DNA of 64,000 nucleotides from Alphaproteobacteria bacterium (GTDB lineage Bacteria > Pseudomonadota > Alphaproteobacteria > Micropepsales > Micropepsaceae). Position 1 is the stretch's first letter, and each line of letters starts with the position of its first letter. A model generated the notes under the pieces. It saw nothing but the letters and a program-made list of their open reading frames with translations. It ran no database searches and was not told the DNA's origin. Location of the stretch: NCBI GenBank assembly GCA_017308475.1, contig JAFKEU010000007.1, forward strand, positions 1 to 64,000, in the 5' to 3' direction. Shown one piece after another: positions 44,817-54,257 of the stretch. The position numbers and the translations under genes are program-made.

Positions 44817-45265
44817 TGCTGAAACTCTCCCGCAAGACCCTTTTGGCACTGGAGGCGGTAATCGACATCGCCTTCAATGCGCGCCCAGAGCCTGTCCAGG
44901 CCAAGGAGATCACCGCCCGCCAGGGGGTTCCCCAGCGCTATCTGGAACAGGTGATGCAGCAACTGGTGCGCGCCGGCATACTGAAAGGAGTGCGGGGCCC
45001 GCGCGGCGGCTATCGTCTGGCGCGGGAGCGGCGCCGGATTTCGGTTGGGGATGTGGTGCGGGTTGCCGAAAGCATCGAGGACGAGGAGGAGCGCAGCAGC
45101 CCCCGATCCGACCTGGGCCAGCGCATCGTCGCCCCCTTCGTGCAGACGTTGCAGGATGAGCTTATGGTGCGTCTGGACGCGGTCTCGATCGAGGATCTAT
45201 GCCAGAAGGCTCGCCATGTCGGCGTGGACCCCGGAACCGAGGCTAGCGCGGATTTCACGATCTGA
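44816..45265 (+). CDS. Rrf2-family transcription regulator (CymR-like)
   Basis: A winged-helix regulator with [20 protein letters not shown], the QGVPQRYLEQVMQQLVRAGI recognition helix region and VRGPRGGYRLARERRRISV. The three closely spaced Cys that hold the cluster in IscR and NsrR are missing; the only Cys is near the C-terminus (LCQKARH). Cluster-free Rrf2 proteins include CymR, which senses cysteine status through CysK in Bacillus, and here cysK is the next gene, 18 bp downstream. A role in cysteine synthesis is therefore a good guess, not proven. 149 aa. Confidence 0.87.
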   Translation: MLKLSRKTLLALEAVIDIAFNARPEPVQAKEITARQGVPQRYLEQVMQQLVRAGILKGVRGPRGGYRLARERRRISVGDVVRVAESIEDEEERSSPRSDLGQRIVAPFVQTLQDELMVRLDAVSIEDLCQKARHVGVDPGTEASADFTI

Positions 45266-45283
45266 CATTCAAGGAGGACGGCC

Positions 45284-46243
<960 letters not shown>

Positions 46244-46246
46244 GCG

Positions 46247-46301
46247 GTCTGCCATTTCGTTTTGCGAATTGGCAGACGAAATGGTCCTGCGGACCATTTC
46301 G
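46247..46301. repeat. Double-hairpin element after cysK
   Basis: GTCTGCCA (46247-46254) pairs with TGGCAGAC (46270-46277). An overlapping 11-bp perfect stem CGAAATGGTCC-TGC-GGACCATTTCG lies at 46277-46301. No T-run follows on the plus strand. It may act as a transcript end or mRNA stabiliser for cysK; it may equally be a small REP-like element. Confidence 0.55.
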
Positions 46302-46342
46302 AGCGAATAACGCCGCTGGGCGAGCGGCCGGGTCCCGCAGTC

Positions 46343-47182
46343 TCAAGGAGACTGTAAATCCATCAGCATATCCGGCCGGTCCGTGCAGATCGCATCCAGG
46401 CCGGAAAGGCGCCGCATCACTTCGGCATCGTTGACCGTCCAGGCGCCGACTTTCAGGCCTCTGGCGCGCGCATGGGCGACATTTTCGGGCGAGGCGTCGA
46501 GGTAGCAGGGAAACCAGCCTTCGGCGCCAGCCCCCGCGATGATGTCGATGGCGGCGCGGGCATCGCCTGACAGCTTGTCGGTGGTGAACCAGCAGACGGC
46601 GTTCGCGTCGCGCGCCTTCACCGCAAACAAGGCATGCCAGTCAAAGCCGACGAAAATCGCACGGTCGAGAAATCCGGCGGCCTGCACCACGTCATAGGTG
46701 GCGTCACCCAGCATGACTGGGTCGGCGCTGTCTTCGCTGTCGTCGCATTTCAGTTCCACCATCAGGGTGAACGGTCGCGGCGCGGCCGCCGCCAGCGCCA
46801 CCACCGCCTCCAGCGTGGGCACGGCCTGGCCGTCCACAGCGCGCAGCACGGGGTGGCGGCGGGCATAGTCGCTGCCGGGACGCGGATGGCCGACATCGAA
46901 CGTTCTTAATTCCGCACAGGTCATATCCTTGATACGCGGACCAAGCTCACGCAGCCAGACGCCGTTCCTGCGAGCCACATCACGCATCAGCCGGAAGTCA
47001 TGATGCACCACCGGCACGCCGTCGGCGGACAATTGCACGTCGAGTTCCGCGCCATATTCCATCGCCGGACGTCCGTGCGGCGGGGCACACCCCCGCGCGA
47101 TGGCGTCAGCAAAAGCGGCCAGCGTATTTTCGGGCATCAGGCCCGCGCCGCCGCGATGGGCGATGTTAAGTGGACGATGCAT
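46343..47182 (-). CDS. Glycerophosphodiester phosphodiesterase
   Basis: Hydrolyses glycerophosphodiesters to glycerol 3-phosphate and an alcohol. The catalytic start MHRPLNIAHRGGAGLMPENT has the HRG motif with the Glu of PENT, and the metal-binding EYGAELDVQLSADGVPVVHH is conserved. The C-terminal KVGAWTVNDAEVM block is also typical. 279 aa from ATG 47182. No signal peptide, so it is the cytoplasmic (UgpQ-like) type. Convergent with cysK, separated by a palindromic region. Confidence 0.92.
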   Translation of the reverse strand: MHRPLNIAHRGGAGLMPENTLAAFADAIARGCAPPHGRPAMEYGAELDVQLSADGVPVVHHDFRLMRDVARRNGVWLRELGPRIKDMTCAELRTFDVGHPRPGSDYARRHPVLRAVDGQAVPTLEAVVALAAAAPRPFTLMVELKCDDSEDSADPVMLGDATYDVVQAAGFLDRAIFVGFDWHALFAVKARDANAVCWFTTDKLSGDARAAIDIIAGAGAEGWFPCYLDASPENVAHARARGLKVGAWTVNDAEVMRRLSGLDAICTDRPDMLMDLQSP

Positions 47183-47225
47183 GGTTAAGTCCAAAGCAAG
47201 GGCCATGCCAGAAGTGCCAGCCCCA

Positions 47226-47254
47226 TTGACAGGCGGAAGTCACAGGCGTAACCC
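47226..47254 (+). promoter_or_regulatory. Promoter of the leader-peptide/MATE unit
   Basis: A consensus -35 TTGACA (47226-47231) and, after 17 bases, TAACCC (47249-47254) as a degenerate -10. The start of transcription would be near 47261, about 30 bases before the leader-peptide ATG and inside the gap opposite the glycerophosphodiesterase gene. Confidence 0.45.
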
Positions 47255-47292
47255 GGCGCCCCGAATTAACCAACCGCCAAAGGAGGCCTCGC

Positions 47293-47352
47293 ATGACCCA
47301 TTTTGCGTCCCGCCCGCGCGGCACCCGCGGCACCATTCCGGGACTTCGGTAG
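47293..47352 (+). CDS. 19-residue leader peptide before the MATE pump
   Basis: The frame encodes MTHFASRPRGTRGTIPGLR and a TAG stop. It has a near-perfect ribosome-binding site (AAAGGAGG, 47279-47286) six bases before the ATG, stronger than those of the surrounding genes. Four of 19 residues are Arg (7, 9, 12, 19). A hairpin and an intrinsic terminator follow directly, and the MATE gene begins 78 bp after the stop. This is the layout of a translated attenuator. I do not recognise the peptide. Confidence 0.6.
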   Translation: MTHFASRPRGTRGTIPGLR

Positions 47353-47379
47353 CGCACGCCTCAGGCGCGCAGCTTTTCG

Positions 47380-47402
47380 ACCCTCCCCCGCGGAGGGTTT
47401 TT
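47380..47402 (+). terminator. Intrinsic terminator between leader peptide and MATE gene
   Basis: ACCCTCC (47380-47386), loop CCCGC and GGAGGGT (47392-47398), running into TTTTT (47398-47402). It ends 28 bases before the MATE ATG. Just upstream, GCGC-A-CGCC-TCA-GGCG-CGC (about 47352-47370) forms another hairpin. The CCGCGG in the leader codons (about 47325-47330) is self-complementary to the CCGCGG in the terminator loop (47389-47394), so an alternative pairing that opens the terminator is possible. Confidence 0.7.
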
Positions 47403-47430
47403 CGTTTTCACACATTTCCTCTGTCCAACC

Positions 47431-48852
47431 ATGACCGAACCCGAGCTGACCGAAGCCACCGATCCCGGCCCCGTGATCGCCGGCAGCCGCCATGGCGCGT
47501 GGCGCGCAGAACTGTGTGAGCTTTTGCGCCTGGCGGTACCGCTGGCCGCCACGCAACTGGCGCAGATGGCGATCCTGGCCACCGACACGCTGATGCTGGG
47601 GCATCTGAGCAAGGAGGCGCTGGCCGCGGCCGCGCTGGGCAACACGGTCTATTTCTTTGCCTGGCTGCTGGGCTGCGGACCGGCCAATGCCGTCTCGCCC
47701 GTTATCGCCCATGTGCTGGGCGAGGCGCGCCCGGAGGATGTGCGCCCCACCGTCCGCATGGGCCTGTGGGCGGCGCTGATGGTGACACCGCCGTTGCTGG
47801 TGGTGCTGCTGTTGACCCATCCCATCATGCTGCTCCTGGGCCAGGCGCCGCCGCTGGCGGAAGGCGCGGGACGCTTCATGTCGACCCTGTGCTGGGGCCT
47901 GCCCTTCGCGATCGGCTTTCAGGTCCTGCGCAACTATGCCACCGCACTGTCCCGGCCGGTGGCGCCAATGATCGTGGTGCTGCTGGCCATCATCTTTAAC
48001 GCGCTGGGCGACTGGTGCCTGATCTTCGGCCATCTGGGCCTGCCGGCGCTTGGGCTCGCGGGATCGGGCCTGGCGTCGGCGCTTTCCAATTTCTTCAGCT
48101 TCAGCGTGATGCTGGCGATCATCCATCTGACGCCGGCGTTGCGCGCGCATCGTATCCTGAGGGATTTTCGCGTGCCTCACTGGGGCCATCTGCGCGAAAC
48201 ATTCATACTGGGCATCCCCATCGGGCTCACCACCATCTTCGAAGCCATGCTGTTCAACGCCGCGACCATCCTGATGGGCCTGTTCGGCACCACGGCCCTG
48301 GCGGCACATCAGATCGCCATTACCATTCCTTCCCTCACCTTCATGGTGCCCCTTGGTGTGGGACTGGCGGCGACGGTGCGTGTTGGCCTGGCGGCGGGCG
48401 CCGGTGACATGGTTGCGGCGCGCCGCGCGGGCTTCATCGCCATGGGGGTGGCGATGACATTCATGACCGTCAGCTCGGCAATCCTGCTGATCTTCCCCAA
48501 ACAAATTGCGGGTGCCTGGTTTTCGTCCGATCCTGCCAATGCCGACGCAATCGCGCTGACCGTGGTCTTCCTGCATGTCGCCGCCGCCTTCCAGGTCGTG
48601 GATGGGCTTCAGGTAAGTGCCGCGATGGCGCTGAGGGGCCTGAAGGATGCGCGCGCGCCGATGTGGATCGCGGGCGCCAGCTACTGGCTGGCAGGCTTTC
48701 CCATGTGCGTCGCGCTCGGGTTCGGATTGAACATGCGGGGCCTGGGCGTCTGGATCGGCCTGGCCTTCGGCCTGGCTGTCGCGGCCGTCCTGCTGGTATG
48801 GCGGTTTGCCTGGCGGTCGGGAAAAATGAGCCCTATCCGAAAAGATGCATAA
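47431..48852 (+). CDS. MATE-family multidrug efflux transporter
   Basis: Twelve-helix Na+ or H+ antiporter of the NorM/MATE type. The N-lobe starts with LRLAVPLAATQLAQMAILAT and the family segment [20 protein letters not shown]. The C-lobe mirrors it with GIPIGLTTIFEAMLFNAATI, and the final helices are WLAGFPMCVALGFGLNMRGL. 473 aa. It lies behind a leader peptide and terminator, so expression may be conditional. Its last 20 bases overlap the end of ubiB on the other strand. Confidence 0.92.
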   Translation: MTEPELTEATDPGPVIAGSRHGAWRAELCELLRLAVPLAATQLAQMAILATDTLMLGHLSKEALAAAALGNTVYFFAWLLGCGPANAVSPVIAHVLGEARPEDVRPTVRMGLWAALMVTPPLLVVLLLTHPIMLLLGQAPPLAEGAGRFMSTLCWGLPFAIGFQVLRNYATALSRPVAPMIVVLLAIIFNALGDWCLIFGHLGLPALGLAGSGLASALSNFFSFSVMLAIIHLTPALRAHRILRDFRVPHWGHLRETFILGIPIGLTTIFEAMLFNAATILMGLFGTTALAAHQIAITIPSLTFMVPLGVGLAATVRVGLAAGAGDMVAARRAGFIAMGVAMTFMTVSSAILLIFPKQIAGAWFSSDPANADAIALTVVFLHVAAAFQVVDGLQVSAAMALRGLKDARAPMWIAGASYWLAGFPMCVALGFGLNMRGLGVWIGLAFGLAVAAVLLVWRFAWRSGKMSPIRKDA

Positions 48853-50338
48853 GGGCGATCACAAGGCTGGCGGCGATCAGCGCCAACAGGATCAATAGCG
48901 TCACGCGGACGGGGCGGGAGCGGCGTTCCTGTTCAGCGGCGATGGCGCGGGCCGTATCGGGATGCAGGCGCACCCCGCCCTCGGCCACCATCTGCGACAG
49001 GCCCTCCGCATTCTTCACCAGTTGGGGCAGGTCCTGGGCCAGCTTGCCCAGTGCGCCCAGGCTTTCGGCGGCTTTGGTAAGCGCGGCCTCCGGCCCCATC
49101 TGCTGATGCACCCATTTCTCGGCCACGGGGCGGGCGGCTTCCCAGATGTCGAAATCGGGATCGAGGCCCCGGCACACGCCTTCCACCACCACCATGGTCT
49201 TTTGCAGCAGCACCAGCTGCGGCTGGGCCTGCATGTCGAAGCGTCGCGTGGTCTCGAACAGCTGTGCCAGCAGCCGTGCAATGGAGACGTCGCGCGCGCT
49301 TCTGCCGAAAATGGGCTCACCGATGGCGCGCAAGGCCTGGGCGAAGGTCTCCACCGGGTGGCTGGGCGGCACGAAGGCGAACTCGTAATGCAGCTCGGCC
49401 ACGCGGCGGTAATCGCGCTGCAGGAAGCCGGCGAGCGTGCCCGCCATGAACCGGCGCATACCCGCATCCAGCCGGCCCATGATGCCGAAATCCACTGCAA
49501 CCAGCCGTCCATCCGCGTCGATGAACAGATTGCCCGGATGCATGTCGGCATGAAAGAAGCCATCGCGCAGGGCCTGGGTGAGGAAGCTGCGCATGACGAG
49601 CACCGCCACCTGCTTCGGATCGCGGCCCGCCGCGGCCAGCGCGGCGGGATCGCGCACCGAGATGCCGTCGATCCATTCGCTGGTCAGAACGGTTTCGGCG
49701 GTACGGGACCAGTCGATATGGGGCACGCGGAATTCCGCCTCGCCCCTGGTGCGTTCATAGAGTTCGCTGGCGGCGGCCGCTTCCATGCGCAGGTCCAGTT
49801 CCAGCGCCACGCTGGCGGCCAGTGTCTCAACGATGGCAATGGGGCGCAGCCGCCGTGCCTCGGCTGATACGGTTTCGGCCATGCGGGCAAACCAGGCCAG
49901 GGCGTCAAGGTCGCGGGCGAACAGCTCTCGGATGCGAGGGCGCAGTATCTTCACCGCTGCGCGAACCGGCGGAGTATCCGCGGTCTGCGCGCAATGAACC
50001 TGAGCAATCGAGGCCGCGGCGATGGGCTCGCCGAACCCGGCGAACAACTGCTCCACGGGCTTGCCGAAGGCACGGGCGATCTCCGCCCGCGCAGCAGCCT
50101 CCGAAAAGGGCGGCAGCCGGTCCTGCAGATGCTCCAGCGCCTGGGCGACATTTTCCCCTACAACATCGGGCCGCGTCGCCAGCATCTGGCCCAACTTGAT
50201 GTAGGCCGGGCCCAACTGTTCGAACGCGCGCGCCAGGCGCTCGCCCGCATCCGGTTTTCCGGCGCGAAAGGCCAGCAGCGGGCCGCTCAGTACGGCAGCG
50301 GCCTGGGTAAGACGGAGCAGGCTGGATACGGGCTTCAT
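48833..50338 (-). CDS. ubiB: ABC1/ADCK-family ATPase for ubiquinone biosynthesis
   Basis: Atypical kinase-fold protein required for ubiquinone production. The KxGQ motif is in AYIKLGQMLATRPDVVGE, the Ala-rich nucleotide loop in PIAAASIAQVHCAQT, and the catalytic loop in FFHADMHPGNLFIDADGRLV with VDFGIMGRLD. The C-terminus ends in a membrane helix (VTLLILLALIAASLVIALMH). 501 aa. It follows ubiE by 11 bp, the usual ubiE-ubiB pairing. Confidence 0.94.
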   Translation of the reverse strand: MKPVSSLLRLTQAAAVLSGPLLAFRAGKPDAGERLARAFEQLGPAYIKLGQMLATRPDVVGENVAQALEHLQDRLPPFSEAAARAEIARAFGKPVEQLFAGFGEPIAAASIAQVHCAQTADTPPVRAAVKILRPRIRELFARDLDALAWFARMAETVSAEARRLRPIAIVETLAASVALELDLRMEAAAASELYERTRGEAEFRVPHIDWSRTAETVLTSEWIDGISVRDPAALAAAGRDPKQVAVLVMRSFLTQALRDGFFHADMHPGNLFIDADGRLVAVDFGIMGRLDAGMRRFMAGTLAGFLQRDYRRVAELHYEFAFVPPSHPVETFAQALRAIGEPIFGRSARDVSIARLLAQLFETTRRFDMQAQPQLVLLQKTMVVVEGVCRGLDPDFDIWEAARPVAEKWVHQQMGPEAALTKAAESLGALGKLAQDLPQLVKNAEGLSQMVAEGGVRLHPDTARAIAAEQERRSRPVRVTLLILLALIAASLVIALMHLFG

Positions 50339-50349
50339 CGGGTCACGGT

Positions 50350-51102
50350 TTACAGGCGCCAGGCAGAATGCATGGCGGCAATACCACCGGAGAGATTGCG
50401 CACCTTCACCTGCGACAGGCCCGCTTCAGCGATCATGGCGGCGAACCTGGCCTGGGGCGGGAAGCGGCGAATGCTTTCGGCCAGATAGCGATAGGAGTCT
50501 TCATCCCTGGCCACCAGGCCGCCGATCTTCGGCAGCAGCCTGAAGGAATAGCTGTCGTAAAGCGCATCCAGGCCCGGAACCTCGACCTTGGAAAATTCCA
50601 GACAAAGGAAGCGCCCGCCAGGTTTTAGCACCCGGCGCGCCTCGCGCAACGCGGCGTCGATATGCGTGACGTTGCGGATGCCGAAGGCGATGGTATAGGC
50701 GTCGAAATGCGCGTCCGGGAACGGCAGGCTCTCGGCATTGCCGCAGACCCATTCGATGGCGGTCTCGCCCTTTTCCTTCGCCCGGCGCACGCCTTCTCCC
50801 AGCATGTCGGCATTGATATCGCAGACGGTAATGGCGGCGTCCCCGCCACGGCTTCTGACCATCTCGGCGATGCGGAAGGCGATGTCACCCGTACCGCCGG
50901 CCACATCCAGGCAGAGCCAGCCCGGCCGGGGTCCCAGCCATTCGACCATGGCATCCTTCCAGATGCGGTGAATGCCCGCGCTCATCAGGTCGTTCATAAG
51001 GTCGTAGCGTGCCGCGACCGAGGAAAAGACCTCCTTCACAAGGCCTTCCTTGTCCCCTTCGGGCACTTCGCGGAAACCGAAACTGGCGGTTTTTTCTGAC
51101 AT
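50350..51102 (-). CDS. ubiE: Demethylmenaquinol/2-methoxy-benzoquinol C-methyltransferase
   Basis: SAM-dependent methyltransferase of ubiquinone and menaquinone synthesis. The glycine-rich SAM loop is [17 protein letters not shown], and the UbiE signatures [17 protein letters not shown] and [20 protein letters not shown] are both present. It ends [13 protein letters not shown]. 250 aa. Divergent from mutM over an 83-bp gap. Confidence 0.96.
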   Translation of the reverse strand: MSEKTASFGFREVPEGDKEGLVKEVFSSVAARYDLMNDLMSAGIHRIWKDAMVEWLGPRPGWLCLDVAGGTGDIAFRIAEMVRSRGGDAAITVCDINADMLGEGVRRAKEKGETAIEWVCGNAESLPFPDAHFDAYTIAFGIRNVTHIDAALREARRVLKPGGRFLCLEFSKVEVPGLDALYDSYSFRLLPKIGGLVARDEDSYRYLAESIRRFPPQARFAAMIAEAGLSQVKVRNLSGGIAAMHSAWRL

Positions 51103-51185
51103 GCCCGGAACATAGCGCGTGCCGGGGGCAATGGGCTACGGTCGTTTCCCGCGACTCTTCACCCGCCGCTGCCCGAACAGCTCCC

Positions 51186-52058
51186 ATGCCCGAACTGCCC
51201 GAAGTCGAGACCGTACGCCTGGGCCTTCAGCCCGCCATGGAGGGCCATGTGATTACCCGCGTCCAGACGCGGCGGGGCGATCTGCGCATCCCCTTTCCCA
51301 AGGACTTCGTCAAGCGACTGGAAGGCCGCAAGGTCCGTCATGTGCGGCGCCGGGCCAAATATATCCTGGCCGATCTGGACAGCGGCGAGACGCTGGTGAT
51401 CCATCTGGGCATGAGCGGACGCATGAGCGTCTACAGTGAGGGCAAGCCCCGCAAGCTGGGTCACTATCTCTATGATGTGGCGCCAGCTACGGCAGGGACT
51501 GACAAGCACGATCATGTCGTGTTCGAGACCGATGCACCGGCCAAGATCATCTTCAATGACCATCGCCGCTTCGGGCTGATGACGCTGGTGGACACTGCCC
51601 ACCTGGAAGACGACAAGCTGTTCAGGGACGTGGGCATCGAGCCGCTGTCGGACAGCTTCAACACCGCCTATCTCGCCGGGGTGCTGGAGGGAAAACGAGC
51701 GCCGATAAAGGCGGCGCTGCTGGATCAGCGGCTGATCGCGGGCCTTGGCAACATCTATGTCTGCGAGGCGCTGTTCCGGGCGAAGATTTCGCCCAAACGG
51801 CTGGCCGGCTCGATCAGCCGCGAAAGGCTGGCGCCGCTGGCCGCCGCGATCCGCAAAGTGCTGAAGGACGCCATCGCGGCGGGCGGATCGACCCTGCGCG
51901 ACCATGCCCAGGCCACAGGCGATCCGGGCAATTTCCAGCACCATTTCCTGGTCTATGGGCGCGAGGGAAAGCCGTGCAAATTGGGCTGTCCCGGTACCGT
52001 CAAAAGGATCGTGCAGTCGGGACGATCCACATTCTATTGTCCAAAGTGCCAAACGTGA
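51186..52058 (+). CDS. mutM: Formamidopyrimidine-DNA glycosylase
   Basis: Removes 8-oxoguanine and other oxidised purines. The catalytic Pro2 and Glu3 are in [14 protein letters not shown]. The helix-two-turn-helix has [20 protein letters not shown]. The zinc finger ends the protein: CKLGC-(x16)-CPKC with GRSTFYC, where the first Cys pair is spaced by three residues instead of two. 290 aa from ATG 51186. Followed 7 bp later by echA. Confidence 0.95.
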   Translation: MPELPEVETVRLGLQPAMEGHVITRVQTRRGDLRIPFPKDFVKRLEGRKVRHVRRRAKYILADLDSGETLVIHLGMSGRMSVYSEGKPRKLGHYLYDVAPATAGTDKHDHVVFETDAPAKIIFNDHRRFGLMTLVDTAHLEDDKLFRDVGIEPLSDSFNTAYLAGVLEGKRAPIKAALLDQRLIAGLGNIYVCEALFRAKISPKRLAGSISRERLAPLAAAIRKVLKDAIAAGGSTLRDHAQATGDPGNFQHHFLVYGREGKPCKLGCPGTVKRIVQSGRSTFYCPKCQT

Positions 52059-52065
52059 GATCGCG

Positions 52066-52836
52066 ATGAGCACAGTCCTGACAAAAATCGATGGCCCGGT
52101 GGGCATCGCCACCCTCAACCGGCCCGAGGCGCTGAACGCGCTGAACAACGAACTGCTGGATGCACTGGCAGATGCGCTGGAGGGGTGGGACAGCGACCCC
52201 GATGTGCGGGTGATGATCGTCACCGGCTCGCAAAAGGCCTTCGCCGCGGGCGCCGACATCAAGGAGATGGCACCCAAGAGCTTTTCCCAGATGCACGCCG
52301 AAAATCCCTTCGGACGACAGATGGACCGCGTTCTTCGCATCAAAAAGCCCATCATCGCCGCGGTGGCGGGCTTTGCCCTGGGTGGCGGGTGCGAGCTGGC
52401 GATGGCGCTGGATATCCTGATTGCCGCCGACACCGCCAAGTTCGGCCAGCCCGAGATCACCCTTGGCGTCATGCCGGGCCTGGGCGGCAGCCAGCGTACG
52501 CCGCTGGCGATGGGCAAGGCCAAGGCGATGGATCTGTGCCTGACCGGGCGGATGATGGACGCTGCCGAAGCTGAGGCCGCCGGGGTGGCCGCCCGGGTCG
52601 TGCCGGCCGAAATGCTGATGGACGAGGCCCTGAAGGCGGCCCGCAAGATCGCCGCCCAGTCCCTGCCCGCGGTGATGATGATCAAGGAGGCGATAAACCG
52701 GGCTTACGAAATGCCGCTGTCCCAGGGCCTGGCGTTCGAGCGGCGGGCCTTCCATGCCCTGTTTTCGACCCATGACCAGAAAGAGGGCATGGCCGCCTTT
52801 GCCGAAAAGCGCAAAGCGGCCTTCCGGAACGAATAG
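52066..52836 (+). CDS. Enoyl-CoA hydratase
   Basis: Crotonase-fold enzyme of fatty-acid or branched-chain degradation. The oxyanion hole is [11 protein letters not shown] and [20 protein letters not shown], and both catalytic Glu residues are kept (GGGCELAM and [18 protein letters not shown]). The C-terminal [20 protein letters not shown] is typical. 256 aa. Placed between mutM and rpsT, a conserved alphaproteobacterial position with no obvious functional reason. Confidence 0.93.
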   Translation: MSTVLTKIDGPVGIATLNRPEALNALNNELLDALADALEGWDSDPDVRVMIVTGSQKAFAAGADIKEMAPKSFSQMHAENPFGRQMDRVLRIKKPIIAAVAGFALGGGCELAMALDILIAADTAKFGQPEITLGVMPGLGGSQRTPLAMGKAKAMDLCLTGRMMDAAEAEAAGVAARVVPAEMLMDEALKAARKIAAQSLPAVMMIKEAINRAYEMPLSQGLAFERRAFHALFSTHDQKEGMAAFAEKRKAAFRNE

Positions 52837-52858
52837 CCCCAAGATCTGCCGGTTCCGT

Positions 52859-52887
52859 TTGACCGCGGGGCGTTTGGGGGGTATATG
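52859..52887 (+). promoter_or_regulatory. rpsT: Strong sigma-70 promoter of rpsT
   Basis: TTGACC (52859-52864), exactly 17 bases, then TATATG (52882-52887). Predicted start near 52894, 31 bases before the rpsT ATG. Five of six matches in the -35 and a good -10 suit a ribosomal protein gene. Confidence 0.75.
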
Positions 52888-52924
52888 CCCGCCTCTTTCG
52901 CGAAAAGCCCTGCAAGGACGACCC

Positions 52925-53191
52925 ATGCCCAATATCGCCTCCGCCAAGAAGCGGACCCGCACCACGGCCAAGCGCACCGCCATCAATACGGCGCGCAAAT
53001 CCCGCGTTCGCGGTTTCATCCGCAAGGTCGAGGATGCCTTGGCTTCCGGCGACGCCGCCGCCGCCAAGGACGCGCTGAAGGTCGCTGAGCCCGAGATCAT
53101 GCGGGGCGTCTCCAAGGGCGTGATGCACAAAAACACCGGCGCCCGGAAGGTTTCGCGCCTGTCCAAGCGCGTCGCGAAACTGTCAAAATAA
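52925..53191 (+). CDS. rpsT: 30S ribosomal protein S20
   Basis: 88 residues, Lys/Arg/Ala-rich three-helix protein starting [20 protein letters not shown] and ending [27 protein letters not shown] lies before the ATG. rpsT in front of dnaA is a common alphaproteobacterial order. It has its own promoter and a strong terminator. Confidence 0.97.
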   Translation: MPNIASAKKRTRTTAKRTAINTARKSRVRGFIRKVEDALASGDAAAAKDALKVAEPEIMRGVSKGVMHKNTGARKVSRLSKRVAKLSK

Positions 53192-53680
53192 GACAGATTC
53201 AAGGAAGCTGCTGGAATCTTTGGTAATTACAATCGAGATCGGGCCCGGCAAATAATCCGGGCCCTTTTTATTTGTTCCGTGTGCGGATTTTAACCAAACC
53301 ATTGCGATTACGGCATCGCACAACCACTAGGTTCCGGCTAAGTGGCTGAAGTGGAAAGACGAGTCCAATAATGGAATTTTCCGCATACGGTACAACCGCT
53401 TAGCGGTCTTCACAAAAGCGAAAAAATTTTCGAATCAGACCACCGTTCGCAATTTGTCCCCTTGATGCCGGCGGCGGCTTGGACGTATCTTCACCCTCCG
53501 ATGGGGCGGACCTAAGGCAAATGGCGAAGTATTCACCAAGTAAAAGAACAGTATTCGCCAGTGCCTTGCAGTGTTTTTACGACACCCACGGGCAGAGTAG
53601 GCACTAACTTCTCGAAATTGTGACATTCCAGTGCTGGGCGACGACCCCGGCAACGGCAGAATTTTCTCTCGGCGGTTCCC
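53192..53680. other. 489-bp gene-free region between rpsT and the rhodanese gene
   Basis: Apart from the rpsT terminator no gene, RNA fold of a known class or repeat was seen. The region is more AT-rich than its surroundings. It has four GANTC sites (53196, 53214, 53361, 53432), which are targets of the CcrM methylase where that enzyme exists, one TTAACC (about 53292) and a CGAAAA-AA-TTTTCG hairpin (53419-53432). No good TTATCCACA box was found: the best match is 7 of 9. It may hold the promoter of the rhodanese-dnaA transcript; an origin cannot be claimed. Confidence 0.5.
53241..53269 (+). terminator. rpsT: Intrinsic terminator of rpsT
   Basis: An 8-bp perfect stem, GGGCCCGG (53241-53248) with CCGGGCCC (53257-53264), an 8-base loop and TTTTT directly after (53265-53269), then ATTT. 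This should end rpsT transcription and separate it from dnaA. Confidence 0.93.
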
Positions 53681-54127
53681 ATGGTCAGTCCTTCTTCTTC
53701 CGAATATGCCGGTGATGTGACGCCACAAGAGGCCTGGGAAACCCTGAACGCCGATCCGCGCGCCCAGTTGATCGATGTGCGCACCTTCGCAGAATGGAAC
53801 TTCGTCGGCCTGCCCGACCTGTCGGCCCTGGGCCGGCGCGTACACTGCGTGGAATGGCAGACCTTTCCCAGCGGCGCCCCCAATGCCGACTTCGTCGAGC
53901 TGGCGCGGGCGGCGCTGGCCGGGGCCGGCGTGGGTGCGGACAGTCCGGTGCTGCTTCTGTGCCGTTCGGGCGCGCGCAGCCGGGCGGCGGCGATCGCCCT
54001 GACCGGCGCAGGCTTTGAGCGCTGTTTCAACGTGGCCCAGGGCTTTGAGGGCGACCGGGACGAACAAGGACATCGCGGCAGCGCCGGCGGATGGAAGGCT
54101 GCCGGACTGCCCTGGCGGCAGAACTAG
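53681..54127 (+). CDS. Rhodanese-like sulfurtransferase
   Basis: A single rhodanese domain with the catalytic Cys94 in VLLLCRSGARSRAAA and the conserved LIDVRTFAEWNFVG near the N-terminus. It ends HRGSAGGWKAAGLPWRQ, a C-terminus I associate with alphaproteobacterial rhodanese proteins. 148 aa, no signal peptide. Its acceptor is unknown. It lies directly before dnaA, 130 bp apart, in a place usually empty in related genomes. Confidence 0.86.
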   Translation: MVSPSSSEYAGDVTPQEAWETLNADPRAQLIDVRTFAEWNFVGLPDLSALGRRVHCVEWQTFPSGAPNADFVELARAALAGAGVGADSPVLLLCRSGARSRAAAIALTGAGFERCFNVAQGFEGDRDEQGHRGSAGGWKAAGLPWRQN

Positions 54128-54257
54128 GTGGGGACAGGCGCGGGAGAGTTCAGGAGATATCTCAAAGGTACGGCATGCGCAGGCCGCGAGCGCGGCGACG
54201 CCGGACACAAAGATGTGCCGGAGCAGCAACAACGGCTCCCGCGAGGGGCCATGAGGA

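Noticed and set aside
46321..46360. CAGTCTC-AAG-GAGACTG hairpin as a terminator of cysK
   Set aside because: It overlaps the end of the glycerophosphodiesterase gene and has no T-run; kept out of the feature list.
53192..53680. Chromosomal origin of replication
   Set aside because: No cluster of TTATCCACA-like boxes: the best matches are 7 of 9. In many alphaproteobacteria the origin lies near hemE rather than dnaA. The region is kept only as an unexplained gap.
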